Below, piece after piece: positions 28,684-37,374 of a DNA stretch of 64,000 nucleotides. How positions within the stretch are numbered: position 1 is the stretch's first letter; the number at the start of each line of letters is the position of its first letter. The DNA lies in the NCBI GenBank assembly GCA_016718035.1, contig JADKEK010000005.1, positions 310,001 to 374,000 of the forward strand, read 5' to 3'. The position numbers were made by a program, and so were the translations under genes. The notes beneath the pieces are model-generated. The model did not search any database and had not been told where the DNA came from. It was given only the letters and a program-made list of their open reading frames with translations. The stretch comes from Bacteroidota bacterium (GTDB lineage Bacteria > Bacteroidota > Bacteroidia > Chitinophagales > BACL12).

Positions 28684-31203
28684 TCAATGTGTAACAATTA
28701 ATGAGGTGGTTAGAACTTCGTTATTATCCATTAAGGCTATTACATATAAGCCTGCACTTAAATCGGAAATACTAATTTTATAAAAAGATGAAAATGCATC
28801 TGATATAATTATTTCTTTTACAATAGCTCCTGAAATATCATATATGCTTAAGTTTCCATAGATTATATTTTCAGTATGCATGAGTATTACTTCATTATTA
28901 GCGGGGTTAGGTAAACAAATTAATTGATGCTCATCGTAATAAGTAAGTGGTTTGGTTACAACCATTTTTTCTTCAACTACTTCGCAATTATTATTGCCAT
29001 AGTTGGCAATACATTTATACGTTACTGTATTATTGCTGCCGGCATTTACCGGACCGGGCAAAGTATTATAAAATAAACTGTCGCCGTTTATTTCCCACCA
29101 CCAGTAGTTAGCAGATGGTTGTATACTGAAATTACTTACAAAACTTTCACCCTTATCGTTGCTAACTAAGTCATAACTAATTTCAGGTGTTTTTTCAGGG
29201 TTAATACTAAAAACCTGGAGGTCAAATCCCATGGTAATTTTTGTTCCGTTGGTTATAAGTGAAAAATAGATATATAACGGATTGCCATTGTTGTAATTTT
29301 TTTCAGGAACCAATGCTAATGGGAAATACACTTCTTTACCAATGAGGGTATCAGCAGTAAAATTATTAGTCCAAACATATTGCATATCCGGAATTTCTGG
29401 TGAAAGCGTCCCATTTAAATCAAACACATTGATATTTAATAAAAGTGTATCATTTTTATTGGCAATACAGGTTTGTGTCTCGCTTACTATATTTACTTTA
29501 TATCCTTGTTTTAAATACATGTTATTTCCTGGAAGCCATTGTTGTAAAAATTGAATAGCAGGATAGTAAGCTCCATTATTAATTAAATTTCGCCATTCGT
29601 AAGGGTCAACCAATCTGTTTTCACCTATTTCATACAATTCTTCTTCAAAGTAACTTGATGCACTATCGCAATTGAGCATACCACCGCCATTGGATTGATA
29701 TCTGATATAATGGAACCGCTCATTGCGAACGGCATATTGAGGATAACAAAATCCTTCCGATTCAAATTCTTTTTTTACAGCAGATAATTGTGGTAATTCA
29801 AGTTGTGTTTGTGGCGCCTGCATTACTGTTGTGAGCGACTTGCCATCTAGGTAAGGCAAACCGGTTTCAAATTCTGGTGTATTAATTTCTGCTAAAGCAC
29901 AAACTGTGGGGAAAATATCTAATAAGTTAACTGTTACATTGGTAGTGTTTGGTAAAGGGTTTCTTAAATCTGCAATTATCAAAGGAACACGCACATCTGT
30001 TTCCCACATAGCACGCTTACCCCAATGTTTTTTCTGCCCTAAACTATAACCATTGTCACCAACTAAAATAATAATAGTATTATTATATACTTCAGGATAT
30101 GCTGATAAACTATCCAATAATCTTCCAATTTGTGTATCTATATATTTTATACCCGCCTGATAAGCCATAACACTATTTGCCCTTTTTGTCCATGCTAATA
30201 AATCCTCATTAAGCATTGTGTTTGAATTAGCATTTATTTCGGGCACCTCATCTAGACCTTCTACCCATAATTCAAATTTTTCGTCTGCACCTTTTACCAT
30301 TTCTTGAGCCATACCGTTTTCCGGCAAACTTGTAAAGTCTTCAAAAACCATTTCCGGTTGGGGTGGCAGTATAATGCCGTTTGGTGGGTAGGCATTAAAA
30401 GGAAAATTAAACGGCACCTTAAAAGGTGTTGTAAAATCTTCAACATACACTGAATCAAAATATTTTGAAGGAATATATAATGGTTCGTGAGGTTTCTTAA
30501 TACCTAGGGCTAAAAAAAACGGGTTGCCACATGTTCCTTCACCGGCTGCAAAGTTTTTAATAAATTGAATAGATGAATCAACTGCAACATAATCCATCAT
30601 GTAAGGCTCCAAAGTGTCGTTTATTTTCGACCATGGATTGTTTCTCACGCCTTGTTCTTCTATATTAATTCCGGGTTTTAAAATGATACTGTCGTTATAC
30701 ACAAATATTTTATTCCACGATAATTTTTTATTACAGGCATCAGCAGTTAGGCTGTCGTACTCCTGATAATTTTCATAACAATGAAATATTTTATTAAGGC
30801 CATAAGTAAAATAACCAGCACTGTCTTTTAAATACCCCGGGAGTGTGAAATACGTGGCATTATTATTTTCGCCGCTAAAATTCTGACTAAAATCAGTGCA
30901 CTTGTAATTATAAGTGCTATAAATCTGTGTATAAGCCGGATCTTTCCCTGTTAAAAAACTTGTTCGCGAAGGGCAACATAAAGGAGCCGGACAAACAGCA
31001 TTGGTAAACACGGTCCCGTTTTCACAAATTCGGTTGATGTTTGGTGTAAGGGTTTCTGGTAAAGCATTTAGTGCTTCAATGCCATCATTCAAATCGTCCA
31101 CAACAATAAAAATGAAATTAGGCTTTGGTGTTTGCGCAAAAGTAGTACATGATAGTGCCATCACAAACAACATCATCATATAATTAGTACACTTTTTCAC
31201 CAT
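28684..31203 (-). CDS. T9SS-exported sulfatase, second gene of the tandem block
   Basis: 839 residues. Signal peptide (MMMLFVMALSCTTFAQ), sulfatase domain, Ig-like region (~560-680), a more diverged PKD-like domain (NYWWWEINGD replaces WWDFGDG) and T9SS tail (CLPNPANNEVILMH). Active-site residues: Asp36/Asp37, Cys76 in the unusual CCPSR, Lys138/His141 (NKIFH), His239 (KKPH), Asp383/Asn384 (GDNGYS), Lys396. The second Cys of CCPSR sits at the variable position of CxPSR, so Cys76 is still the expected formylglycine. The ATG overlaps the previous TAA by one base (TAATG), a coupled arrangement. Confidence 0.92.
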   Translation of the reverse strand: MVKKCTNYMMMLFVMALSCTTFAQTPKPNFIFIVVDDLNDGIEALNALPETLTPNINRICENGTVFTNAVCPAPLCCPSRTSFLTGKDPAYTQIYSTYNYKCTDFSQNFSGENNNATYFTLPGYLKDSAGYFTYGLNKIFHCYENYQEYDSLTADACNKKLSWNKIFVYNDSIILKPGINIEEQGVRNNPWSKINDTLEPYMMDYVAVDSSIQFIKNFAAGEGTCGNPFFLALGIKKPHEPLYIPSKYFDSVYVEDFTTPFKVPFNFPFNAYPPNGIILPPQPEMVFEDFTSLPENGMAQEMVKGADEKFELWVEGLDEVPEINANSNTMLNEDLLAWTKRANSVMAYQAGIKYIDTQIGRLLDSLSAYPEVYNNTIIILVGDNGYSLGQKKHWGKRAMWETDVRVPLIIADLRNPLPNTTNVTVNLLDIFPTVCALAEINTPEFETGLPYLDGKSLTTVMQAPQTQLELPQLSAVKKEFESEGFCYPQYAVRNERFHYIRYQSNGGGMLNCDSASSYFEEELYEIGENRLVDPYEWRNLINNGAYYPAIQFLQQWLPGNNMYLKQGYKVNIVSETQTCIANKNDTLLLNINVFDLNGTLSPEIPDMQYVWTNNFTADTLIGKEVYFPLALVPEKNYNNGNPLYIYFSLITNGTKITMGFDLQVFSINPEKTPEISYDLVSNDKGESFVSNFSIQPSANYWWWEINGDSLFYNTLPGPVNAGSNNTVTYKCIANYGNNNCEVVEEKMVVTKPLTYYDEHQLICLPNPANNEVILMHTENIIYGNLSIYDISGAIVKEIIISDAFSSFYKISISDLSAGLYVIALMDNNEVLTTSLIVTH

Positions 31204-33704
31204 TAATGTTTTATAAATTGTTGAACTTGTTGCCTGTCGTTGGCAGTTAAAGTAATAAAATATAATCCTGCAGCCAGCAATTGCACATCAATAGGTATTA
31301 TTCGTTGATGCGAATCAGCCAATTGGACATGCATTAATTCCTGTCCGGCAATATTGGATATTGTTACAATACCATTGGTAACTGTTTCACTTGTGGCAAA
31401 ATACAAAATTGCCGATGTCGGATTTGGGAAACTGATAAACAAATCCTGAATTTGTTCTTCATCTATTGTTTCAACCGATTGTAATAATTTGATAACACAT
31501 TTGTCACCTACACTCATATAAACAAAACACGTAATATAAAATGTGCCATAACTTGTATAGGTATGAGCAGGTGGGGAGAATCCGGTATAATAAAATCCAT
31601 CACCATAATCCCATACAACAGAGTCAACATCTACAGGCAAAAGAATATTATCAATAGCTACGGTATTGCTTTGAATATTGATGGCCGCCGTGAAATCTAC
31701 GCTTGGATTTTCTCCGCCATCAGGATAAAAATACATGAGGTCTAAACCCGCCATGTAACCATTTGTGTTATCCTCCACTGAGAGTGTGAATATTAATTTA
31801 TCTAGCGATAATATGGTAGCAATATCATTTAACGCCCAATATACCGTGTCACCGGTTTGTATTACATCATTAAAGTTGCTATGCCAGTTACAAGAAAAAT
31901 CATCCGGAATGTTTATTGGAAAACCTGTTGTATCATACAAAATTAAAGTTAACCCAATAGTATCGCCTATGCCTATCGGACAATCATCATTGCTAATGGT
32001 AATTATCGGTTTGTAAGTTACGCGATTGAATAAAATACTATCAGGCAACCATTGACTAAAAAATGTTTTTACAATTTGGTATTGTTCATCTTTAATTAAA
32101 TTATTCCATTCATTCGGGTCAACTTCACGGAAGGTGCCTAATTCATATAATTCTTCTTCAATTACCGATTGAGTTTCATCACAACTTAAATCTCCATCTA
32201 TATTATTGGATTTATATTTAATATAATGAAACCTATCATTGCGCACTGAATATTGTTCAAAACACCCCGCTTGTTTTACTTCTTCTGCTTTGTATACAGT
32301 AACTACAGGTTTTTCAATTATTAGAGTTGTGTCGGAAGCTATATTACGCAAACTTATACCATCAGTGTATGTATTACCTGTTTCGTCAACCGGTGGTTGG
32401 ATGCCAATATAATCACAAATTGTTGGGAATATATCCATTAAAGCTGCAGGTGTTGTTACCACGCGTTCACCTTTGTTGCGCATGTCAATAACATAAAAAG
32501 GCACACGAATATCGGTGTCCCAAAGGGCGTTTTTTTTCCAATGTTTTTTTTCATCTAATGAGTAACCATGATCGCTCGTGATGATAATTACGCTGTTATT
32601 TAAAAAATCAGGATGGCTATTGAGGGCATCCCATAATCTACCCAACTGTGCATCACCAAAATTAATTGCTGCGAGATAAGCCATAGTTGCATTGGCCATT
32701 TTCGATTTCATTAAAATATCTTCACGTTCATTATTGGTGAGTGTGTCATTGATAGTAATTAATAATGCCATACTATCTGCCCAATCTTTAAATGCGTCGT
32801 GAAATCCTTTTGCAGCAAGCGCCTGCCCGACAAATCCTAAGCTGTCATAATCGGCATAATCCTCAGCCGGCTGTGGAGGTAATACCAATCCATTATAGGG
32901 GAATGTTCCGGATGGATAATTGTATGGAAAGTCGTAAGGCTCTTGGTAAAAATCTTTAATATAGAAAGGAAGAAAAAATTGTTCAGGTATATATAATTCT
33001 AAATGCGGTTTGTGAAAACCTACACATAACATTAATGGTTTGTTACAAAAGTTTCCCGGATTAGTAGTATAATCATCTAACAGCAAAGCGGCTTCATCTA
33101 CAACAGTATAATCTTTCATTCTGGTGGTAAATGAATCGTCAATCATTGCCCACTCGAAATTTTTAACATCTTCGTTTAGTTCATCACCTGCATTTAAGAT
33201 GCCACCTAAATTATTGGTAAGCACCACATCATTCCATGATAGCGAGCGCGAACACGCATCGATATTCGTTGAATCAAAATCCGGTTTAAATTGTTGAGCA
33301 TGAAATATTTTATTCATACTTACCGTATAATACCCAACACTATCTTTCAAATATTGTGGCAAAGTAATTATCTGTTTATCCTCAGGGAAATTTTCTCTGA
33401 AATCTTCTGAAATATATTCTTCATTGTTATATACTTGGGTATAATGAGGCGACTTCCCGGTTAACCAACTTGTTCGGGAAGGTGCACAAACGGGTGCATT
33501 ACAAAAAGTATTTAAAAATGTTGTTCCGAGCTTTGCAATGGAGTCTAAATTAGGTGTTAAAGATTGAGGTTGACCTTGTAAGTTGCTCACCCAATCGTTC
33601 ATGTCGTCATAGGTAATGATAATAATGTTCGGCTTATCGGCAGGTTGAGCTACCGCAAGGCACATGTGAAGCATGAAACAGCATGTTGCAATAAGGCGAA
33701 TCAT
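31203..33704 (-). CDS. T9SS-exported sulfatase, first gene of the tandem block
   Basis: 833 residues. Signal peptide (ATCCFMLHMCLAVAQ), sulfatase domain, Ig-like region, PKD-like domain (VWDYGDGFYY) and T9SS tail (SFPNPTSAILYFAT). Active-site residues: Asp33/Asp34 (YDDMND), Cys73 in CAPSR, Lys132/His135 (NKIFH), His234 (HKPH), metal pair Asp378/His379 (SDHGYS), Lys391. It alone has His where its four paralogs have Asn at the last metal ligand, as in human-type iduronate-2-sulfatase. It is also the promoter-proximal gene, with a -7 box 18 bases upstream. This copy may be closest to the ancestral type or specialised. Confidence 0.92.
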   Translation of the reverse strand: MIRLIATCCFMLHMCLAVAQPADKPNIIIITYDDMNDWVSNLQGQPQSLTPNLDSIAKLGTTFLNTFCNAPVCAPSRTSWLTGKSPHYTQVYNNEEYISEDFRENFPEDKQIITLPQYLKDSVGYYTVSMNKIFHAQQFKPDFDSTNIDACSRSLSWNDVVLTNNLGGILNAGDELNEDVKNFEWAMIDDSFTTRMKDYTVVDEAALLLDDYTTNPGNFCNKPLMLCVGFHKPHLELYIPEQFFLPFYIKDFYQEPYDFPYNYPSGTFPYNGLVLPPQPAEDYADYDSLGFVGQALAAKGFHDAFKDWADSMALLITINDTLTNNEREDILMKSKMANATMAYLAAINFGDAQLGRLWDALNSHPDFLNNSVIIITSDHGYSLDEKKHWKKNALWDTDIRVPFYVIDMRNKGERVVTTPAALMDIFPTICDYIGIQPPVDETGNTYTDGISLRNIASDTTLIIEKPVVTVYKAEEVKQAGCFEQYSVRNDRFHYIKYKSNNIDGDLSCDETQSVIEEELYELGTFREVDPNEWNNLIKDEQYQIVKTFFSQWLPDSILFNRVTYKPIITISNDDCPIGIGDTIGLTLILYDTTGFPINIPDDFSCNWHSNFNDVIQTGDTVYWALNDIATILSLDKLIFTLSVEDNTNGYMAGLDLMYFYPDGGENPSVDFTAAINIQSNTVAIDNILLPVDVDSVVWDYGDGFYYTGFSPPAHTYTSYGTFYITCFVYMSVGDKCVIKLLQSVETIDEEQIQDLFISFPNPTSAILYFATSETVTNGIVTISNIAGQELMHVQLADSHQRIIPIDVQLLAAGLYFITLTANDRQQVQQFIKH

Positions 33705-33722
33705 TGGGTATAAATATTAGCA

Positions 33723-33730
33723 CAAACTTA
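33723..33730 (-). promoter_or_regulatory. Candidate -7 box of the sulfatase operon (TAAGTTTG)
   Basis: The minus strand reads TAAGTTTG, a full match to TAnnTTTG, 18 bases before the first sulfatase ATG. The nearest TTTG upstream is 26 bases away, longer than the usual spacer, so the -33 element is weak or an activator is needed. The 210-base gap to xth holds nothing else recognisable. Confidence 0.45.
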
Positions 33731-33914
33731 ACGATTTGTTTACGTGCGTACCGTACCAAATGCGCGAAATGACTGAATTTACTGATGAAATGCTTCATTG
33801 GGTTAGTAAACAACTTTGAGCTGAGTGCAGCTGTCATTTTAACTTCATCCCACAGGTAAGGTATGAGATTTTTACAGCGACTACCCTTATATTTACGCTT
33901 CAATTTCGGCCAAT

Positions 33915-34679
33915 ATGAAGTTAATTACTTACAATCTCAATGGAATCCGCTCAGCAATGACCAAAGGTTGGATAGACTGGATTAAGGAAAATGGGTTTGA
34001 TGTTATTTGTGTGCAGGAGCTAAAAGCAGATTCCAGTCAAGTGGATACAACAGTTTTTGATCAATTGGGATATCATCATTTTTGGCATTCAGCGGAAAAA
34101 AAAGGATATAGTGGTGTAGCCATTTTTACCAAGTTTAAGCCTGATAATGTAGTTATTGGTTGTGGGAATAAAGCTTTTGATGCAGAAGGACGAGTAATTC
34201 GCGCCGATTTTGGTGACACCAGTATTTTTTCTATTTATTTTCCATCAGGTACCACCGGCGACATTCGCCAAACAGTTAAATATCAGTTTTTAGATTATAT
34301 CTATACACATTTGACCGAACTGCAAAAACAAGGCAGAAAACTCATTGTTTGCGGCGATTATAATATTTGTAATAAAGCAATTGATATTCACGACCCAAAA
34401 GGCAACAAAGATTCTTCGGGATTTTTACCGGAAGAACGTGAATGGATGGATAAATTATTTGCCTCCGGTTTTACCGATAGCTTCCGTCACTTTAATCAGG
34501 AACCTCATCAATATACCTGGTGGAGTTTTCGCGCAAATGCTAGAAATAATAACAAAGGCTGGCGCATCGATTATATTGCAGTAAGTGATACACTACAACC
34601 GAAATTACTTTCCGCTAAAATAATGCCCGATGCTAAACACAGCGACCATTGTCCGCAATTACTGGAATTAAAATGGTAA
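33915..34679 (+). CDS. xth: Exodeoxyribonuclease III
   Basis: 254 residues, typical length for the ExoIII/AP-endonuclease family. Visible motifs: MKLITYNLNGIRSA (metal-binding Asn), VICVQELKA (catalytic Glu), YSGVAIFTK, VCGDYNI (Asp/Asn pair), GWRIDYIAVS (Asp) and the final SDHCPQLLELKW (catalytic Asp-His). It cleaves abasic sites and removes 3' blocking groups in base-excision repair. Its stop is one base from the stop of the convergent esterase gene, leaving no room for a terminator between them. Confidence 0.97.
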   Translation: MKLITYNLNGIRSAMTKGWIDWIKENGFDVICVQELKADSSQVDTTVFDQLGYHHFWHSAEKKGYSGVAIFTKFKPDNVVIGCGNKAFDAEGRVIRADFGDTSIFSIYFPSGTTGDIRQTVKYQFLDYIYTHLTELQKQGRKLIVCGDYNICNKAIDIHDPKGNKDSSGFLPEEREWMDKLFASGFTDSFRHFNQEPHQYTWWSFRANARNNNKGWRIDYIAVSDTLQPKLLSAKIMPDAKHSDHCPQLLELKW

Positions 34680-34680
34680 A

Positions 34681-35487
34681 TTATTTAGTGCCGAACATTT
34701 TTTCAAATGCATGGTAAACAGCATTATGTAAAATTGTTGCGTGGTCCTCATTTTTCAATTGCTCAAAATTTACACCCAGGTTTTTTTTACCGGAATGTTT
34801 TAATATACGATGTAGTTTTTTAGCATCTTTCACCATGGTAGGATGCTCCTTTCCAACAGCAACATATATTTGCATATCAGCTGTTGGAAGCTGCTGCATG
34901 GCCGATTCAGCAAGCGTAAACAACGATTGATTGTCCCACCAAATACTTGGACTAACAATAATATAATTATTGAACATGGCGGGCTGCTTAAATAAAATTT
35001 CTGTAGCAACAAGTCCACCAAGCGATTGGCCAATCAGTGTGGTGGTATCGTTTGTGGGGAAATTATTTTTTATATAAGGTTGTAATTCAGTGCGTAGAAA
35101 TTCAATAAATTTTGCCGAACCACCTGTTGTAGGAAAATCTTTTTTATCCTGTTCAATTGTTGTCGGAAAACAAAAATCGCGTTTACGGTCTACATTGGCG
35201 ATGCCGACAATTATGGCATCCGGTACTACCTGCATCAAATTCATAAATTGCATGATACCACTAATATGAATAAAATCTTCATCGGCCGAACCATCCAACA
35301 AATAAATTACAGGATATTGAATTGTGTCAGTATAATAGGTGGGTAAATAAATATTCAAAACCCTATCTTCATTTAAAACTGTGGAATGTAATGTTCTTGT
35401 TTCACCTAACACAAATGGTGTTTGTGCAAAGAGTTTTCCTGCAGGAGCACAAATTAACAGCAACAATAAAAAACGTAATGATGGCAT
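34681..35487 (-). CDS. Secreted esterase, PF00756-like alpha/beta hydrolase
   Basis: 268 residues. The signal peptide (LRFLLLLLICAPAGKLFAQ) is best from the ATG at 35487. The mature part has NIYLPTYYTDTIQYPVIYLL-D, the nucleophile elbow GQSLGG, and a late His in NEDHATILHNAVYHAF. This is the putative-esterase family that includes siderophore (enterobactin-type) esterases and S-formylglutathione hydrolases; the closest resemblance is to periplasmic siderophore esterases of the IroE/BesA kind. No iron-uptake genes flank it, so the substrate is open. It starts 7 bases after gldH and is probably in the same operon. Confidence 0.85.
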   Translation of the reverse strand: MPSLRFLLLLLICAPAGKLFAQTPFVLGETRTLHSTVLNEDRVLNIYLPTYYTDTIQYPVIYLLDGSADEDFIHISGIMQFMNLMQVVPDAIIVGIANVDRKRDFCFPTTIEQDKKDFPTTGGSAKFIEFLRTELQPYIKNNFPTNDTTTLIGQSLGGLVATEILFKQPAMFNNYIIVSPSIWWDNQSLFTLAESAMQQLPTADMQIYVAVGKEHPTMVKDAKKLHRILKHSGKKNLGVNFEQLKNEDHATILHNAVYHAFEKMFGTK

Positions 35488-35494
35488 AATTATG

Positions 35495-35974
35495 TTACAT
35501 AAATTTCTCAACTCTAATTCCAATATCCATGATATAAGGAATAGGATTCATACGCATATCCTGTTCGAGCGAAAATACATATTTGCCTTTTAGCGGAAGA
35601 GAAAAATTGTGTTGAATAAGCACTGAGTTATAACAAATACCATCCACACAATTGCCCGACCATTCGCCGGTTGCAGCCGATAATTCAATATTCACATTGT
35701 TTTCTCTAACACTGCCATCTGGTAATGTAGTAGTGAGTTTCAACCACAAGTTATTATAAGGATATTCGTCGGTATGGCGCACATTAATATATAAATTGTA
35801 CGATTTTGCGGTATCAAGAATTTCAACCTCAAACGTTTTGGCTTCATCATAAAACCAACCTTGTTTAGGTAAAGAAATATTTTTATCAAATACTCTCGAT
35901 TGCTCGCAACCGGATAAAATAAATAACAAAGCAATAACCGGAATTAGATAATATGTATGTTTATTAAGTGACAA
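35495..35974 (-). CDS. gldH: Gliding motility lipoprotein GldH
   Basis: 159 residues. There is no ATG in a suitable place. A TTG at 35974, 4 bases after the ricT stop, gives a lipoprotein signal ending FILSGCEQS. The mature domain matches GldH: NISLPKQGWFYDEAKTFEVE, YNLYINVRHTDEYPYNNLWL, GICYNSVLIQHNFSLPLKGK and a closing DIGIRVEKF. GldH is needed for gliding and chitin use in Flavobacterium johnsoniae and belongs to the set linked to T9SS. The gene order holB-ricT-gldH recurs in Bacteroidota. The longer open frame up to 36283 overlaps the ricT tail and is not coding. Confidence 0.87.
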   Translation of the reverse strand: MSLNKHTYYLIPVIALLFILSGCEQSRVFDKNISLPKQGWFYDEAKTFEVEILDTAKSYNLYINVRHTDEYPYNNLWLKLTTTLPDGSVRENNVNIELSAATGEWSGNCVDGICYNSVLIQHNFSLPLKGKYVFSLEQDMRMNPIPYIMDIGIRVEKFM

Positions 35975-35978
35975 TGAT

Positions 35979-37364
35979 TTATTTTTTATCGTTCTGATTA
36001 TTGTTATCGTCGCGTTTATTGTTATCGTTGTTGCGATTATTATTGCGGTTCGGATTATTTCTGTTCGGGTTGTTTTGACGATTTTGCTGATTTGGATTAC
36101 GCTGTTGATTATTGCGTTTGTCGCCTTCGTTCCGATTTTCAGTATTGTTGTCGCGCAATTTGTTTGGCTGTTGTTGTGGTCTGGCCTGTTGATTGCGGTT
36201 CTGCTGATTTGGGTTGCGGTTTTGCTGATTTTTATTTCTGTTTTGTTGATTTTGTTGTCTTTTTTTCTGACCTGCACGTTCAATTGTTTTTAAACTTACA
36301 TGTTCAATTACATTAACAAACTCCACTTCTTTTACAGCTGTTTCCGGCTCGTATTTTAAACCTTCCAAATGCTCAGGTTTCTGACCCTGCTGATTCATTT
36401 GTTTAATTTCCCGCACCTTAATTAATGTTAATGGATATTGTTTTCCGCCATCGGAATATTCATACACCATTAATTTTTTAAATATATCAGTCTTAATTAA
36501 ACGCGCATTGCCAAATTCTGTTTGTAACCAATCGGCATCTCTCGGAAATTCCTGTAAGGCATCCATATAAGTATCCAATTCGTAATTCAAACAACATTTT
36601 AAACGTCCGCACTGACCGGATAATTTTGATTGGTTGATACTTAAATTTTGGTAACGGGCAGCATTTGTTCCAACCGATTTAAAATCTGTTAGCCATGTTG
36701 AACAACATAATTCACGTCCGCAACTGCCTAAACCACCAATTTTACCTGCTTCCTGACGAGCACCAATTTGGCGCATTTCTATTTTTACACGAAATTCTTT
36801 CGCATATAATTTAATTAATTCACGAAAATCCACGCGATCATCGGCAATGTAATAAAAAGTGGCTTTGCGTTTATCGCCCTGATATTCCACTTCGCCAATT
36901 TTCATATCCAGATTTAATTCGCGGGCAATAACACGCGCTTTCAACATGGTGGCACCTTCCATCGCTCTGCCTTCCATCATTCGCTCCAGGTCGTTGTCGG
37001 TTGCTTTGCGCAAAATAGGCATAAACTGCATGTCGGCATTTACCTTGCGTTTTTTCATTTGCAGTTTTACTAATTCACCACTCAATGAAATTCTACCCAC
37101 ATCAAAACCACTTTCGGTTTCAACACAAACCATGTCGCCGGTCATTACATCAATTTTATTTTTATTGAGGTAAAATCCTTTGCGAATGCCGTTTTTAAAA
37201 CTGATTTCATGAACATGAAATTGTTGTGAGGTTGGAACCGGCAAAAAACGCAGCCAGTCATAAGTATTGAGTTTATTGCAGCCCCCCGTGGCACAATGCC
37301 CATTGCTGCGGCACCCCGAAGGAATACCACTGTTTGAACCAACCGAACAACCTGCACAACTCAT
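35979..37364 (-). CDS. ricT: PSP1-domain protein RicT with a Gln/Asn/Arg-rich tail
   Basis: 461 residues. A Cys-rich N-terminus (CAGC, CRSNGHC, GGC) precedes the PSP1 domain (GDMVCVETESGFDVGRISLS; RVDFRELIKLYAKEFRVKIE; GGLGSCGRELCCSTWL; SGQCGRLKCCLNYE). The clustered cysteines fit the iron-sulfur-binding RicT/YaaT family, which in Bacillus works with RicA and RicF in RNA processing. The last ~95 residues are almost entirely Gln, Asn, Arg, Lys and Asp (repeats such as NQQNRNKNQQNRNPNQQNRN), an intrinsically disordered extension absent from Bacillus RicT. It sits between holB and gldH. Confidence 0.9.
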   Translation of the reverse strand: MSCAGCSVGSNSGIPSGCRSNGHCATGGCNKLNTYDWLRFLPVPTSQQFHVHEISFKNGIRKGFYLNKNKIDVMTGDMVCVETESGFDVGRISLSGELVKLQMKKRKVNADMQFMPILRKATDNDLERMMEGRAMEGATMLKARVIARELNLDMKIGEVEYQGDKRKATFYYIADDRVDFRELIKLYAKEFRVKIEMRQIGARQEAGKIGGLGSCGRELCCSTWLTDFKSVGTNAARYQNLSINQSKLSGQCGRLKCCLNYELDTYMDALQEFPRDADWLQTEFGNARLIKTDIFKKLMVYEYSDGGKQYPLTLIKVREIKQMNQQGQKPEHLEGLKYEPETAVKEVEFVNVIEHVSLKTIERAGQKKRQQNQQNRNKNQQNRNPNQQNRNQQARPQQQPNKLRDNNTENRNEGDKRNNQQRNPNQQNRQNNPNRNNPNRNNNRNNDNNKRDDNNNQNDKK

Positions 37365-37374
37365 AATATATTAT

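Noticed and set aside
21085..33704. Calling the sulfatase block a canonical polysaccharide utilisation locus
   Set aside because: No SusC/SusD pair, sensor or carbohydrate-degrading enzyme is visible within the window.
33634..33903. 89-codon ORF upstream of the sulfatases
   Set aside because: It overlaps the start of the first sulfatase and its promoter, and the product has no recognisable features.
35975..36283. N-terminal extension of the gldH frame
   Set aside because: It is the alternate frame of the ricT low-complexity tail. The lipoprotein signal begins only after the ricT stop.
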